From Anaerolineales bacterium (lineage in GTDB: Bacteria > Chloroflexota > Anaerolineae > Anaerolineales > E44-bin32), in contig JAHFAU010000043.1 in assembly GCA_023250385.1 (NCBI GenBank), positions 1 to 12,849 on the forward strand: 12,849 nucleotides of DNA. The letters are read 5' to 3'. The notes under the pieces are model-generated. The model saw only the letters and a program-made list of their open reading frames with translations. It made no database searches and was not told the DNA's origin. Shown here one piece after another: positions 7,159 through 12,849 of the stretch. The stretch's first letter is position 1; each line of letters begins with the position of its first letter. The position numbers and the translations under genes were made by a program.

Positions 7159-8130
7159 ATGACTCAGCTCACGATCCGCGAGGCAATCTCGCAAGCCCTC
7201 TGGGAGGAGATGGAGCGCGACCAACGCGTCATCATCCTCGGTGAAGAAGTGGGCCTGTGGGGCGGTACCTACGCGGTTACCCGGGGATTTTACGATCACT
7301 TTGGTCCTGAGCGAGTGCGAGACACCCCGATCGCCGAAGGAGTGATTGTCGGCGCAGCCAACGGGGCGGCCATGGCCGGGCTGCGACCCGTAGCAGAGCT
7401 GATGACGATCAACTTCGCCTTCTTGGCGATGGACCAGATCGTGAACGGGGCCGCCAAGATTCACTACATGTTTGGTGGGCAATTCAAAGTGCCGGTCGTG
7501 ATCCGGGCCGTAGGCGGGGGCGGTCGCCAGCTTGGTGCGACCCACTCGCAAACGCCGGATGCTGTGTTCGCCCACTTTCCGGGGCTCAAGGTCGTGGCCC
7601 CGGGCACTCCCCACGACGCCAAAGGGCTGCTCAAGGCCGCCATTCGCACCGATGACCCGGTTTTGTTCATCGAGCACGCCACGCTCTACCAGACGAAGGG
7701 CGAAGTTCCTGAAGGGGATTTTGTCGAGCCGATCGGCGTCTCGAAAGTCCAGCGGCAGGGTTCGGATGTGACCATCATCACCTATTCCAAGATGCTGCAG
7801 TTATCACTGCAAGCGGCTGAACAGCTTGCACTTGAGGGCGTGCAGGCCGAAATCATTGACCTACGTTCGCTTCGCCCCCTGGACATGGGACCCGCGCTTG
7901 CCTCGGTCAAGCGGACCAATCGGGCGGTCGTGGTGGAAGAAGGATGGCGCTCGTTTGGAGTCGGCGCCGAGGTTGTGAGTCGGCTGCATGAAGAGGCCTT
8001 CGACTACCTCGACGCTCCGGTCAAGCGGGTGGCCCAGGACGAAGTCCCGCTGCCCTACAACCGGGAGCTCGAGCAGCTGGCGCTGCCCCAGATCGACGAC
8101 ATTCTCGCGGCCGTTCGAGAGGTGCTCTGA
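7159..8130 (+). CDS. pdhB: Pyruvate (2-oxo acid) dehydrogenase E1 component, beta subunit
   Basis: This 323-aa protein is the transketolase-like partner of E1-alpha and completes the active site. The glutamate that activates the thiazolium cofactor is E60 in RDTPIAEG. GEEVGLWGG follows at 28-36, and the active-site histidine loop GGGRQLGATHSQ includes H129. The C-terminal transketolase domain has IIDLRSLRPLD and ends normally. The ATG follows the E1-alpha stop with no gap, and the E1-beta stop overlaps the E2 start by one base (TGATG). This suits translational coupling and fixed subunit ratios. Confidence 0.95.
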   Translation: MTQLTIREAISQALWEEMERDQRVIILGEEVGLWGGTYAVTRGFYDHFGPERVRDTPIAEGVIVGAANGAAMAGLRPVAELMTINFAFLAMDQIVNGAAKIHYMFGGQFKVPVVIRAVGGGGRQLGATHSQTPDAVFAHFPGLKVVAPGTPHDAKGLLKAAIRTDDPVLFIEHATLYQTKGEVPEGDFVEPIGVSKVQRQGSDVTIITYSKMLQLSLQAAEQLALEGVQAEIIDLRSLRPLDMGPALASVKRTNRAVVVEEGWRSFGVGAEVVSRLHEEAFDYLDAPVKRVAQDEVPLPYNRELEQLALPQIDDILAAVREVL

Positions 8131-9341
8131 TGGCGACGGTCGTCAAGATGCCCAAGCTCGGCTTTGACATGGCTGAAGGCCTGTTGGTCCGCTGGGTGAA
8201 GGGTGTGGGTGACACCGTGCAGCAGGGTGAGGTGCTCGCGGAGATCGAGACAGACAAGGCCACCATCGAGGTGGAATCCGAGGTCGGGGGTGTGGTTCAC
8301 AAGCACCTAGTGGCGGAGAACACGGCGGTCCCGGTGGGGGCCCCGATCGCGGTAATCGGAGAGCCCGGAGAGCAGATCGATGCCGCGGAGCTGCTAGGGC
8401 AGACCTCCAAACCGGCTGCTGCGGTGGAGCAGGCGGGTCCGGCAAAAGAAAAAGTGATGGCGGTGGAGAGCGCCGAAGACGGTGACGGCCGCCTGCCGGG
8501 AGGCGTGCGGGCCTCTCCGGTGGCGAGGCGGCTGGCTGCCGAGGGCGGGATCAACTTAAGCGAGCTGGCAGGCAGCGGGCCGCTCGGTCGGATTGTCAAG
8601 CGCGACGTGCAGGCCGTTTTGGGTGCTGCGGGGCCTGCCGTGGCCCAGCGGACCCTTGAAACCGTGCGGGTGCCACTCTCCAAGCTGCGGGCGACTATCG
8701 GCCGGCGGATGACAGCCTCCAAGCAGCAGGTCCCACACTTCTACGTTACGGCCGATCTGGATGCCGGCCCGCTCATGGCATTGCGCAGGGATTTGAATTC
8801 GCGGCTGGCAGAGGATTCCAAGTTCTCGGTCAACGACTTCCTGGTCAAGGCCGCCGCCTTGGCGCTGCGCGAATTCCCAAACCTCAATTCGGCGCTCGAC
8901 GGCGATCAGATCGTCCGGCATGGCGAGATCAACATTGGAGTCGCCGTCGCCCTGGATGAGGGGCTGCTCACGGTGGTCGTCCGAACGGCCGACCAAAAGC
9001 CGCTGCGCCAGCTCTCCTCCGAGCTGCGCGAACTGGCCAGTCGAGCCCGGGCGGGGCGGGTTCGCCCAGCGGACATCGAAGGCTCGACCTTCACCGTGTC
9101 CAACCTCGGGATGTACCAGGTCGAGCATTTCATCGCCATCATTAATCCACCGGAGGCCGCGATTCTGGCAGTAGGAAGCGTCCGGGAGGAAGCCGTCGTG
9201 CAGGCCGGGGCGATCGTCCCGGGCAGCCGGCTGCAGGTCACCCTTTCCGCCGATCACCGGGTGACCGATGGCGCGGAGGCCGCCCGCTGGCTGCAGGTGT
9301 TCAGGGGTTATATCGAGGCGCCGGTTCATCTTTTGGTGTAA
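8130..9341 (+). CDS. pdhC: Dihydrolipoamide acyltransferase (E2) of the 2-oxo acid dehydrogenase complex
   Basis: E2 forms the core of the complex, carries the acyl group on a lipoyl arm and transfers it to CoA. Domains in order: one lipoyl domain (about 1-78) with the lipoylated lysine K43 in IETDKATIEVES; an Ala/Glu-rich linker; a peripheral subunit-binding domain (about 126-163, VRASPVARRLAAEGGINL through GPLGRIVKRDV) that docks E1 and E3; and a catalytic CoA-dependent acyltransferase domain (about 175-403) with active-site H376 and D380 in HRVTDG. The catalytic domain also carries NDFLVKAAALALREFPN and FTVSNLGMY. Length is 403 aa, complete, with a single lipoyl domain. The gene is the last of the operon, and an intrinsic terminator follows 22 bp after its stop. 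No E3 gene follows, so dihydrolipoamide dehydrogenase must be encoded elsewhere. Confidence 0.95.
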   Translation: MATVVKMPKLGFDMAEGLLVRWVKGVGDTVQQGEVLAEIETDKATIEVESEVGGVVHKHLVAENTAVPVGAPIAVIGEPGEQIDAAELLGQTSKPAAAVEQAGPAKEKVMAVESAEDGDGRLPGGVRASPVARRLAAEGGINLSELAGSGPLGRIVKRDVQAVLGAAGPAVAQRTLETVRVPLSKLRATIGRRMTASKQQVPHFYVTADLDAGPLMALRRDLNSRLAEDSKFSVNDFLVKAAALALREFPNLNSALDGDQIVRHGEINIGVAVALDEGLLTVVVRTADQKPLRQLSSELRELASRARAGRVRPADIEGSTFTVSNLGMYQVEHFIAIINPPEAAILAVGSVREEAVVQAGAIVPGSRLQVTLSADHRVTDGAEAARWLQVFRGYIEAPVHLLV

Positions 9342-9363
9342 CCCGAGCTTCTCAATTTCCATG

Positions 9364-9393
9364 AACCGCGCCCCAGGGCGCGGTTTTGCTTTT
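9364..9393 (+). terminator. Rho-independent terminator after the dehydrogenase operon
   Basis: AACCGCGCCC and GGGCGCGGTT are perfect 10-base arms, forming a GC-rich hairpin with a very short loop (about 4 nt once the closing pair opens). It is followed directly by TTGCTTTT. This closes the pdhABC transcript and separates it from the response regulator. Confidence 0.85.
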
Positions 9394-9431
9394 GGCCCAA
9401 TCACCCAAGAGCTGGCCCCAGAGCTTGCGCG

Positions 9432-9460
9432 TTGCAGAGACCGCGGGCCAAGTGTACAAT
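9432..9460 (+). promoter_or_regulatory. Candidate promoter of the response regulator gene
   Basis: A -10 hexamer TACAAT (9455-9460, 5 of 6 consensus) lies 17 bp after a weak -35, TTGCAG (9432-9437, 3 of 6). It ends 29 nt before the ATG at 9490 and follows the pdh terminator. The -10 block continues as ATTCCGCCGC, shared with the element at 2356-2371. Confidence 0.5.
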
Positions 9461-9489
9461 TCCGCCGCCTCCGGGCTGCAGCTGACAGC

Positions 9490-9864
9490 ATGGCGGAACC
9501 TCTCCGAATCCTCGTAGTGGACGACGAGCGCGATACGCTCGATCTGATCGACCTCACCCTGAGCTCGGCCGGTTACGAAATCCACCTCGCCAACAATGGT
9601 GCCGAATCGCTCGAAAAGATCCGCCAGAACAGCTTCGACGTAATCCTGCTCGACATCATGATGCCGGACATGACCGGGTTCGATGTCTTGCGAACTCTCA
9701 ACCAAGAGCGGGATGACCTGCCCCCGGTGATCTTTCTGACGGCCAAATCGCTGCCCGAGGATCGGGCCATGGGGCTACAGCTTGGCGCGAAAGACTTCCT
9801 CATCAAGCCGGTCACCCGCGGCTCGTTGCTCGATTCCATAAAGAAAAATACCCAATCCAATTGA
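9490..9864 (+). CDS. Single-domain response regulator (CheY-like receiver)
   Basis: This 124-aa protein is a receiver domain with no output domain. All the phosphorelay residues are present: the acidic pair D11-D12, phosphoacceptor D55 in LLDIMMPDMTG, the switch Thr T84 in FLTAKS, and K106 in LIKP. Such proteins act through protein-protein contact with a partner or as an intermediate in a phosphorelay. The ATG at 9490 is chosen because MAEPLRILVVDDE is a standard receiver N-terminus and a candidate promoter precedes it; the frame is open further upstream but that part covers the pdh terminator. No clear Shine-Dalgarno is visible, which suits a short or near-leaderless mRNA. No histidine kinase is nearby. 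The next gene starts inside its stop codon, so the coupled protein is the best candidate partner. Confidence 0.9.
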   Translation: MAEPLRILVVDDERDTLDLIDLTLSSAGYEIHLANNGAESLEKIRQNSFDVILLDIMMPDMTGFDVLRTLNQERDDLPPVIFLTAKSLPEDRAMGLQLGAKDFLIKPVTRGSLLDSIKKNTQSN

Positions 9865-10424
9865 CGGACCCCGAATTCCAGCTCAGGGTCCTCGAGAGCG
9901 CCTCCGCTGAACTGGAGAGCTACCTGCTCTCACCGGAGATCTTCTGGCGGATGTCCGGCCCAGCCAATCTCCCCAACCTGACCCTGGGCGGGCTCGAGCT
10001 CGCCCGCCGCGCCCTGATTGGCGCCATTGGCAAATTGGACCCGGCCGCCCGGCGGCGGGCCCAAGAACTGCTCGACCAGATTGACCGCCTTCACCGGCAG
10101 TGGCGGGTCGCCTGGGAGCGGAAGGCTGTTGGCGAATTGAAGGTGCGGCTGAATCAATGGCGGGCCTTCATCCAGGATCTGGCCGAGCAGCCTGCAGAGT
10201 CCGAACGCTATGATCAAGAAGTCCGGACCCGAGTCATGGCGGCTTGCCTGATTGAAGAATCAGTCCAGCAGCCGGAGGCGGGTGACATGCGGTCTGCTCT
10301 CGAGGCGCTCGACGATCGGCTGCGAGCCTCGTTCGAGGCAGGGCAATTCATTTGGGATCCCGCGCTCGAGCCGGCCTACCCGGCTGAAGATTACTGGTTC
10401 CTCTACGGCCGGCCCAAAGCCTGA
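9861..10424 (+). CDS. Uncharacterised 187-aa protein coupled to the receiver
   Basis: I cannot assign this protein to a named family. It starts at TTG, overlapping the TGA of the receiver gene (TTGA), and continues as TDPEFQLRVLESASAELESY. Visible traits: no signal peptide or membrane segment; Trp-containing ends (IFWRMSG near residues 27-33; FIWDPALEPAYP and EDYWFLYG at the C-terminus); the motif LPNLTLGGLELARRAL (37-52); and a central charged helix-rich part with RRQWRVAWERK-like and LNQWRAFI segments that suggests a helical bundle. It resembles uncharacterised proteins that I associate with Chloroflexota, from memory only. Coupling to a lone receiver suggests it is a regulated partner, but the link may be only genomic. 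The coding call rests on the start coupling, codon use like the neighbours and full-length openness. Confidence 0.75.
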   Translation: MTDPEFQLRVLESASAELESYLLSPEIFWRMSGPANLPNLTLGGLELARRALIGAIGKLDPAARRRAQELLDQIDRLHRQWRVAWERKAVGELKVRLNQWRAFIQDLAEQPAESERYDQEVRTRVMAACLIEESVQQPEAGDMRSALEALDDRLRASFEAGQFIWDPALEPAYPAEDYWFLYGRPKA

Positions 10425-10465
10425 AGCCTATGTCTCGGGTCGGGGTGTTTGGGTCCCGCGATACA

Positions 10466-10501
10466 CGGCCCGAAGTCCTAGCCGCGGGCCGCGGCCGTAG
10501 G
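10466..10501. other. GC-rich hairpin-forming junction between convergent genes
   Basis: The 119-bp gap 10425-10543 separates converging genes. It holds two mutually exclusive stems. One is CGGCCCG (10466-10472) with CGGGCCG (10485-10491), 7 bp with a 12-nt loop. The other joins CCTAGCCGC (10477-10485) with GCGGC (10491-10495) and TAGG (10498-10501), with a 2-nt bulge. Neither strand has a T-run after the stem, so this is at most a weak bidirectional terminator. Confidence 0.3.
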
Positions 10502-10543
10502 TGAGCAGTGGCCCATCGTCCCGGTGGAATCGGCTGTGCGCAG

Positions 10544-11071
10544 CTAAACTTGGGGGCTCGGTTGAGCGGGTGACTTCCGCCGTCGCCGGTGCAGCGAGGA
10601 TTGAATAATCAGTCCGAAAATAAACGCCACCCCGAACACGATGGTCGACACGGCTCGGGCGGCGCCAAGGGTCTGAACCAGGATCAATGCGCCGGCCAGC
10701 GAAGACAGGATGATCAATCCCCAGTCAAACAACGGGTAGATCAGAATCAATCCAACCACCCCGCCGACCACAAAGCCGAGGGCGGACGGCTCGGCATCGA
10801 TCAGCCGCATCAGGCCGAGCACTAAATAACCCCCCGCCAAGAATCCCGCCGCCCCGATCGCGATCTTCTGCAGAAATATGGCCAGCAGCGCCCCGAGCAC
10901 TCCGGCGGCAAGCCCGATCAAGAGCGCCGTCCCTTCGGATTGTCCGGGCAGGAAATCGCTCGCGTAAGTCATGCCAGCCACAAATCCCAAGGCCGCTAGC
11001 GCCAACCAAAACAACCGCCGACCCAGAATCAGCAGGGCCAGTCCGGCAGTCACTTGCAGAATGGTGATCAT
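10544..11071 (-). CDS. Multi-spanning membrane protein, TM198/DUF4203-like
   Basis: This 175-aa protein is almost entirely hydrophobic, with about six to seven predicted membrane segments (roughly residues 3-36 as one or two, 48-66, 69-88, 97-114, 117-135 and 141-160). They are rich in Gly and Ala, with small-residue patterns such as GFVAGMTYASDF, GAAGFLAGGYLVLG and GFVVGGVVGLILI that recur through the chain. The tail HRRRRKSPAQPSPQV is basic and probably cytoplasmic. The repeated Gly-rich segments recall the TMEM198/DUF4203 group, whose function in bacteria is unknown. Start: ATG with AAGGAG 6 nt upstream. It begins 16 bp after the stop of the DUF2269-like gene, so the two are co-transcribed. 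Confidence 0.75.
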   Translation of the reverse strand: MITILQVTAGLALLILGRRLFWLALAALGFVAGMTYASDFLPGQSEGTALLIGLAAGVLGALLAIFLQKIAIGAAGFLAGGYLVLGLMRLIDAEPSALGFVVGGVVGLILIYPLFDWGLIILSSLAGALILVQTLGAARAVSTIVFGVAFIFGLIIQSSLHRRRRKSPAQPSPQV

Positions 11072-11087
11072 TGTTGCTCCTTCGATC

Positions 11088-11549
11088 CTAGCTCCACAAG
11101 ACGGGCTTGACCACCATCACGAACACAATCGTCACGACCAGCACTGTTGTGAGGGCGCCAGTCAGCAGGGCCCGCCGGGAGGCCGTGTGATAGGTGACAG
11201 ACGTTGGGCCATCAGCCTCCGCCGCCTGGATCTGCCGCCTCAGAGCGGGGGAGTAGACCGCAATCCCCAATACGGTCACCACGATCACGAGGATCAGGGG
11301 GATCGTGATCCAAGCGGTGAGCAGAGAGAGCTTGTTGACCCAGACCATCAGCAGCCCGGTGACCACCACCACTCCGTAGGCCGGGTTGGCGATCCGGTCA
11401 TCCAGGAATTGGATGCCTCGCAGACTATGTAACAGGTGAGGCTGGCTACGTTCCCCCAGGCGAATCCAGACGACATAGGTGAGGTTTGCGCCGAGGGCGG
11501 TCACGGCCGCCAAGACGTGGATCCATTTTAGGAACAGGTATAGGCTCAT
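11088..11549 (-). CDS. DUF2269-like integral membrane protein
   Basis: This 153-aa protein has four hydrophobic segments (about 3-27, 55-72, 77-100 and 128-150). The first contains KWIHVLAAVTALGANLTYVVWIRLG, with H11 in the pattern typical of DUF2269 and related CopD-like small membrane proteins, where a buried histidine may bind heme or metal. That role is inferred, not shown. The loop between segments three and four is charged (RRQIQAAEADGP). The start ATG has AGGAGA a few bases upstream. The gene heads a two-gene unit with the multi-spanning protein, and a perfect inverted repeat of Rex/CRP type sits 25 bp before its start codon, so redox or nutrient control is plausible. Confidence 0.8.
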   Translation of the reverse strand: MSLYLFLKWIHVLAAVTALGANLTYVVWIRLGERSQPHLLHSLRGIQFLDDRIANPAYGVVVVTGLLMVWVNKLSLLTAWITIPLILVIVVTVLGIAVYSPALRRQIQAAEADGPTSVTYHTASRRALLTGALTTVLVVTIVFVMVVKPVLWS

Positions 11550-11574
11550 GGTCTCTCCTGGTGCCTCAAAACAC

Positions 11575-11596
11575 TATTGTGACAAAATTCACAATA
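11575..11596. promoter_or_regulatory. Perfect 8-bp inverted repeat, Rex- or CRP/FNR-type operator
   Basis: Arms TATTGTGA and TCACAATA flank the 6-bp spacer CAAAAT. The core TTGTGA-N6-TCACAA fits the Rex operator (TTGTGAA-N4-TTCACAA) at all but one position and also contains TGTGA-N6-TCACA, the CRP half-site arrangement. It lies in the 50-bp gap between the VOC gene stop and the DUF2269-like start. On the minus strand its distal arm contains CACAAT, a -10-like hexamer 26 nt before the ATG, so a bound protein would cover the promoter. A weak AT-rich terminator hairpin for the VOC gene is the alternative. Confidence 0.55.
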
Positions 11597-11599
11597 CAC

Positions 11600-12409
11600 T
11601 CAGCCCTGGACTAGCTCGATTCGCGCCCCGCGCGCTTCGAGGTCAGCGACATGCTGTGGACTGGTCGTCCGAATCAGGACCTGGTAGGGCACCTGGCCGC
11701 GACGGGCCAAGTGCTCTGCCACCGGGCTCGCCTCGCCCTCCGGCGCGGCTAATTTGAGCCGGAAATCTCCGATTTGAAAGTCAGCCGTAGCGGCCCCAGG
11801 TCCGGGCAGACCCGGCGCGGAGGGAACCCCGAGGAGCGCTTCGAGCCAGGCCGCTGCCCGCTCCATGTTTTTGACCGGGACCACAATCCCGATCACGCCC
11901 ACTGCGCCGTTGGGGTGCGTGGTGATCTCGGCTTCCTCTCGGATCCGACGGTCCCGCGGCGTGTCGTCGGCCAAGAAAAAGGGGGAACGCGTGTCGGGCA
12001 GCATCGCGGTCCGCCAGGCCAGCTCCACTCCATCGGGCCGCCGCCGGCCTCCCGCTTGCGGGTCACCGATCTCGATTCCGATTGACCGGATTCTCTCCAC
12101 TTCAGCGTTCAGATTCGGCGTGTCGAATGCGTAGCCGACAAAGCCCTCTCCGGAAGCGAAAAGAAATAGATAGTTGCCTGGGCCCGGTGGCTGCGGGTGC
12201 TCCAGGAGCTCTCGGCTCGTAGGCGCGATGAGCTCCAGGTAATTGCCGTCGGCAAACGTCACCAGCGCATTCTCGGTCAGGCCGCCGGAGTGTTGCCCTC
12301 CAGGAATGACGGTGAAACCGAGCAACTCGAATTCTGCCTTAGCGGGTGCCAGATCCAAAGCCCCGATGAGTGCGTGGTCAAATCTCAGCCCTTCTGAGGC
12401 CGCTGCCAC
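11600..12409 (-). CDS. VOC-superfamily protein, Glyoxalase_3-like
   Basis: The protein matches the Glyoxalase_3 type of the vicinal oxygen chelate superfamily. The first module begins LRFDHALIGALDLAPAKAEF and includes GGQHSGGLTENALVTF and YLELIAP; then GGRRRPDGVELAWRTAM and SPFFLADDTPRDRR, which are signature segments of that family. A second VOC module starts near VGVIGIVVPVKNMERAAAW. The first-module metal ligands would be the His of FDHAL and the Glu of YLELI. Substrate is unknown; members include metal-dependent lyases, isomerases and dioxygenases as well as non-catalytic forms. The start is uncertain: I chose GTG at 12409, seven residues before the domain. TTG at 12463 (in a TTGA overlap with the upstream stop, GAAGG 4 nt before) would add 18 residues. 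It is downstream of, and probably co-transcribed with, the DUF3052-type gene. Confidence 0.8.
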   Translation of the reverse strand: MAAASEGLRFDHALIGALDLAPAKAEFELLGFTVIPGGQHSGGLTENALVTFADGNYLELIAPTSRELLEHPQPPGPGNYLFLFASGEGFVGYAFDTPNLNAEVERIRSIGIEIGDPQAGGRRRPDGVELAWRTAMLPDTRSPFFLADDTPRDRRIREEAEITTHPNGAVGVIGIVVPVKNMERAAAWLEALLGVPSAPGLPGPGAATADFQIGDFRLKLAAPEGEASPVAEHLARRGQVPYQVLIRTTSPQHVADLEARGARIELVQG

Positions 12410-12459
12410 TTCCCAGCCTAGATTCCGATCAGACTGCCATCCAACGACGGCTGGCCCAC

Positions 12460-12849
12460 TCAAGCAGCCTTCGGGCGATCTTTCAGTCGGTACACGAACT
12501 TTAAGCCTGACCAATTGGTGTCGATTGCCGCCACTTTCACGTCGACCAGTCCGACGGTCAGGCCGACCTCTCTCACGATGTTCTCAGTCAGATCGCCCGC
12601 AAGCGGGGATGACTGCTTCGGCCAGGAGACCCAAAGCATCCCATCGGGCTTCAGCCGAGATGCCGCCTTGGCGAATGTCCGCTCCAGATCCGCCCGTGAC
12701 CGAGCAAAGAGCTGAATGAAGTCGAGCTGGCCGGCCCGGCTGCCCAGGATCCTGACTTGCGGTGGCAACCCACCGAGCGTTGTTGGATAACCCTGCGGAG
12801 GGTACAGGATCGCCGCCCGGTCTCCGCGCCGGAGGCCGAGCTTCGCAGG
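12460..12849 (-). CDS. DUF3052-family protein (5' partial)
   Basis: The minus-strand frame is open to the right edge, so the N-terminus is missing. Read from the edge it begins AKLGLRRGDRAAILYPPQGY, then a glycine-rich loop region, QLDFIQLFARSRADLERTF, LKPDGMLWVSWPKQSS, DLTENIVREVGLTVGLVDVKVAAIDTNWSGLKFVYRLKDR and stop. This matches the DUF3052 pattern, including the highly conserved WPK, DLTEN, GLVDxKVxAID and WSGLxFVYRLKDR segments. The order of elements resembles a Rossmann-like, methyltransferase-type fold, but I see no proven SAM site. Function is unknown. The TTG at 12768 is internal, not the start. The VOC gene follows closely, and the two probably share a transcript. Confidence 0.85.
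   Translation of the reverse strand, partial: PAKLGLRRGDRAAILYPPQGYPTTLGGLPPQVRILGSRAGQLDFIQLFARSRADLERTFAKAASRLKPDGMLWVSWPKQSSPLAGDLTENIVREVGLTVGLVDVKVAAIDTNWSGLKFVYRLKDRPKAA

Noticed and set aside
9268..9489. N-terminal extension of the response regulator back to 9268
   Set aside because: It overlaps the end of the E2 gene in another frame and runs through the pdh terminator; the receiver fold begins at the ATG at 9490.
10481..10495. GCCGCGGGCCGCGGC as a protein-binding palindrome
   Set aside because: GC-only self-complementary strings are expected in DNA of this composition, and there is no start codon or promoter beside it; it is listed only as possible junction structure.
12464..12514. 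TTG at 12514 as the start of the VOC gene
   Set aside because: It would overlap the DUF3052 coding region by about 55 bp and add a tail (VRLKVRVPTERSPEG) unlike the family; starts at 12463 or 12409 are better.

Overview
This is a GC-rich bacterial chromosomal window, densely coded. I see no mobile element, CRISPR array, tRNA or rRNA. Ordinary metabolic genes alternate with small sets of poorly characterised membrane or unknown genes. I infer Chloroflexota (Anaerolineae-like) as the most plausible source. The reasons are the style of the 187-aa protein coupled to a lone receiver (conserved Trp-rich ends that I associate with that phylum), a TrpB2-type tryptophan synthase beta chain, and a short S49 protease next to a GldG/DUF4350-like protein. 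This is recall, not a search result, and an actinobacterial or other GC-rich lineage is possible.

Layout. (1) 2-2301, plus strand: a 5'-truncated MoeB/ThiF-type adenylyltransferase fused to a rhodanese domain, then a TrpB2-type PLP enzyme 23 bp downstream with a strong Shine-Dalgarno. (2) 2397-6066, plus: a three-gene envelope set of a membrane-anchored SppA-like serine protease, a membrane-anchored GldG/DUF4350-like protein (GTGA overlap), and a four-repeat FxLYD-like lipoprotein. (3) 6169-9341, plus: pyruvate (2-oxo acid) dehydrogenase E1-alpha, E1-beta and E2, tightly packed, with an extended -10 promoter, a structured leader and a clear intrinsic terminator, but no E3 gene. (4) 9490-10424, plus: a single-domain response regulator translationally coupled to an unrecognised 187-aa protein. 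(5) 10544-12849, minus: read right to left, a DUF3052-type protein (cut by the window edge), a Glyoxalase_3/VOC protein, a perfect 8-bp inverted repeat of Rex/CRP type, a DUF2269-like membrane protein and a multi-spanning TM198/DUF4203-like membrane protein. The plus and minus blocks converge at 10425-10543.

The best understood unit is the dehydrogenase complex, which feeds acetyl-CoA to central metabolism. The items most worth a second look are the SppA-GldG-like-FxLYD envelope set, the Rex/CRP-like palindrome in front of the membrane-protein pair, the receiver/unknown-protein pair, and the pairing of a sulfur-carrier activating enzyme with TrpB2.
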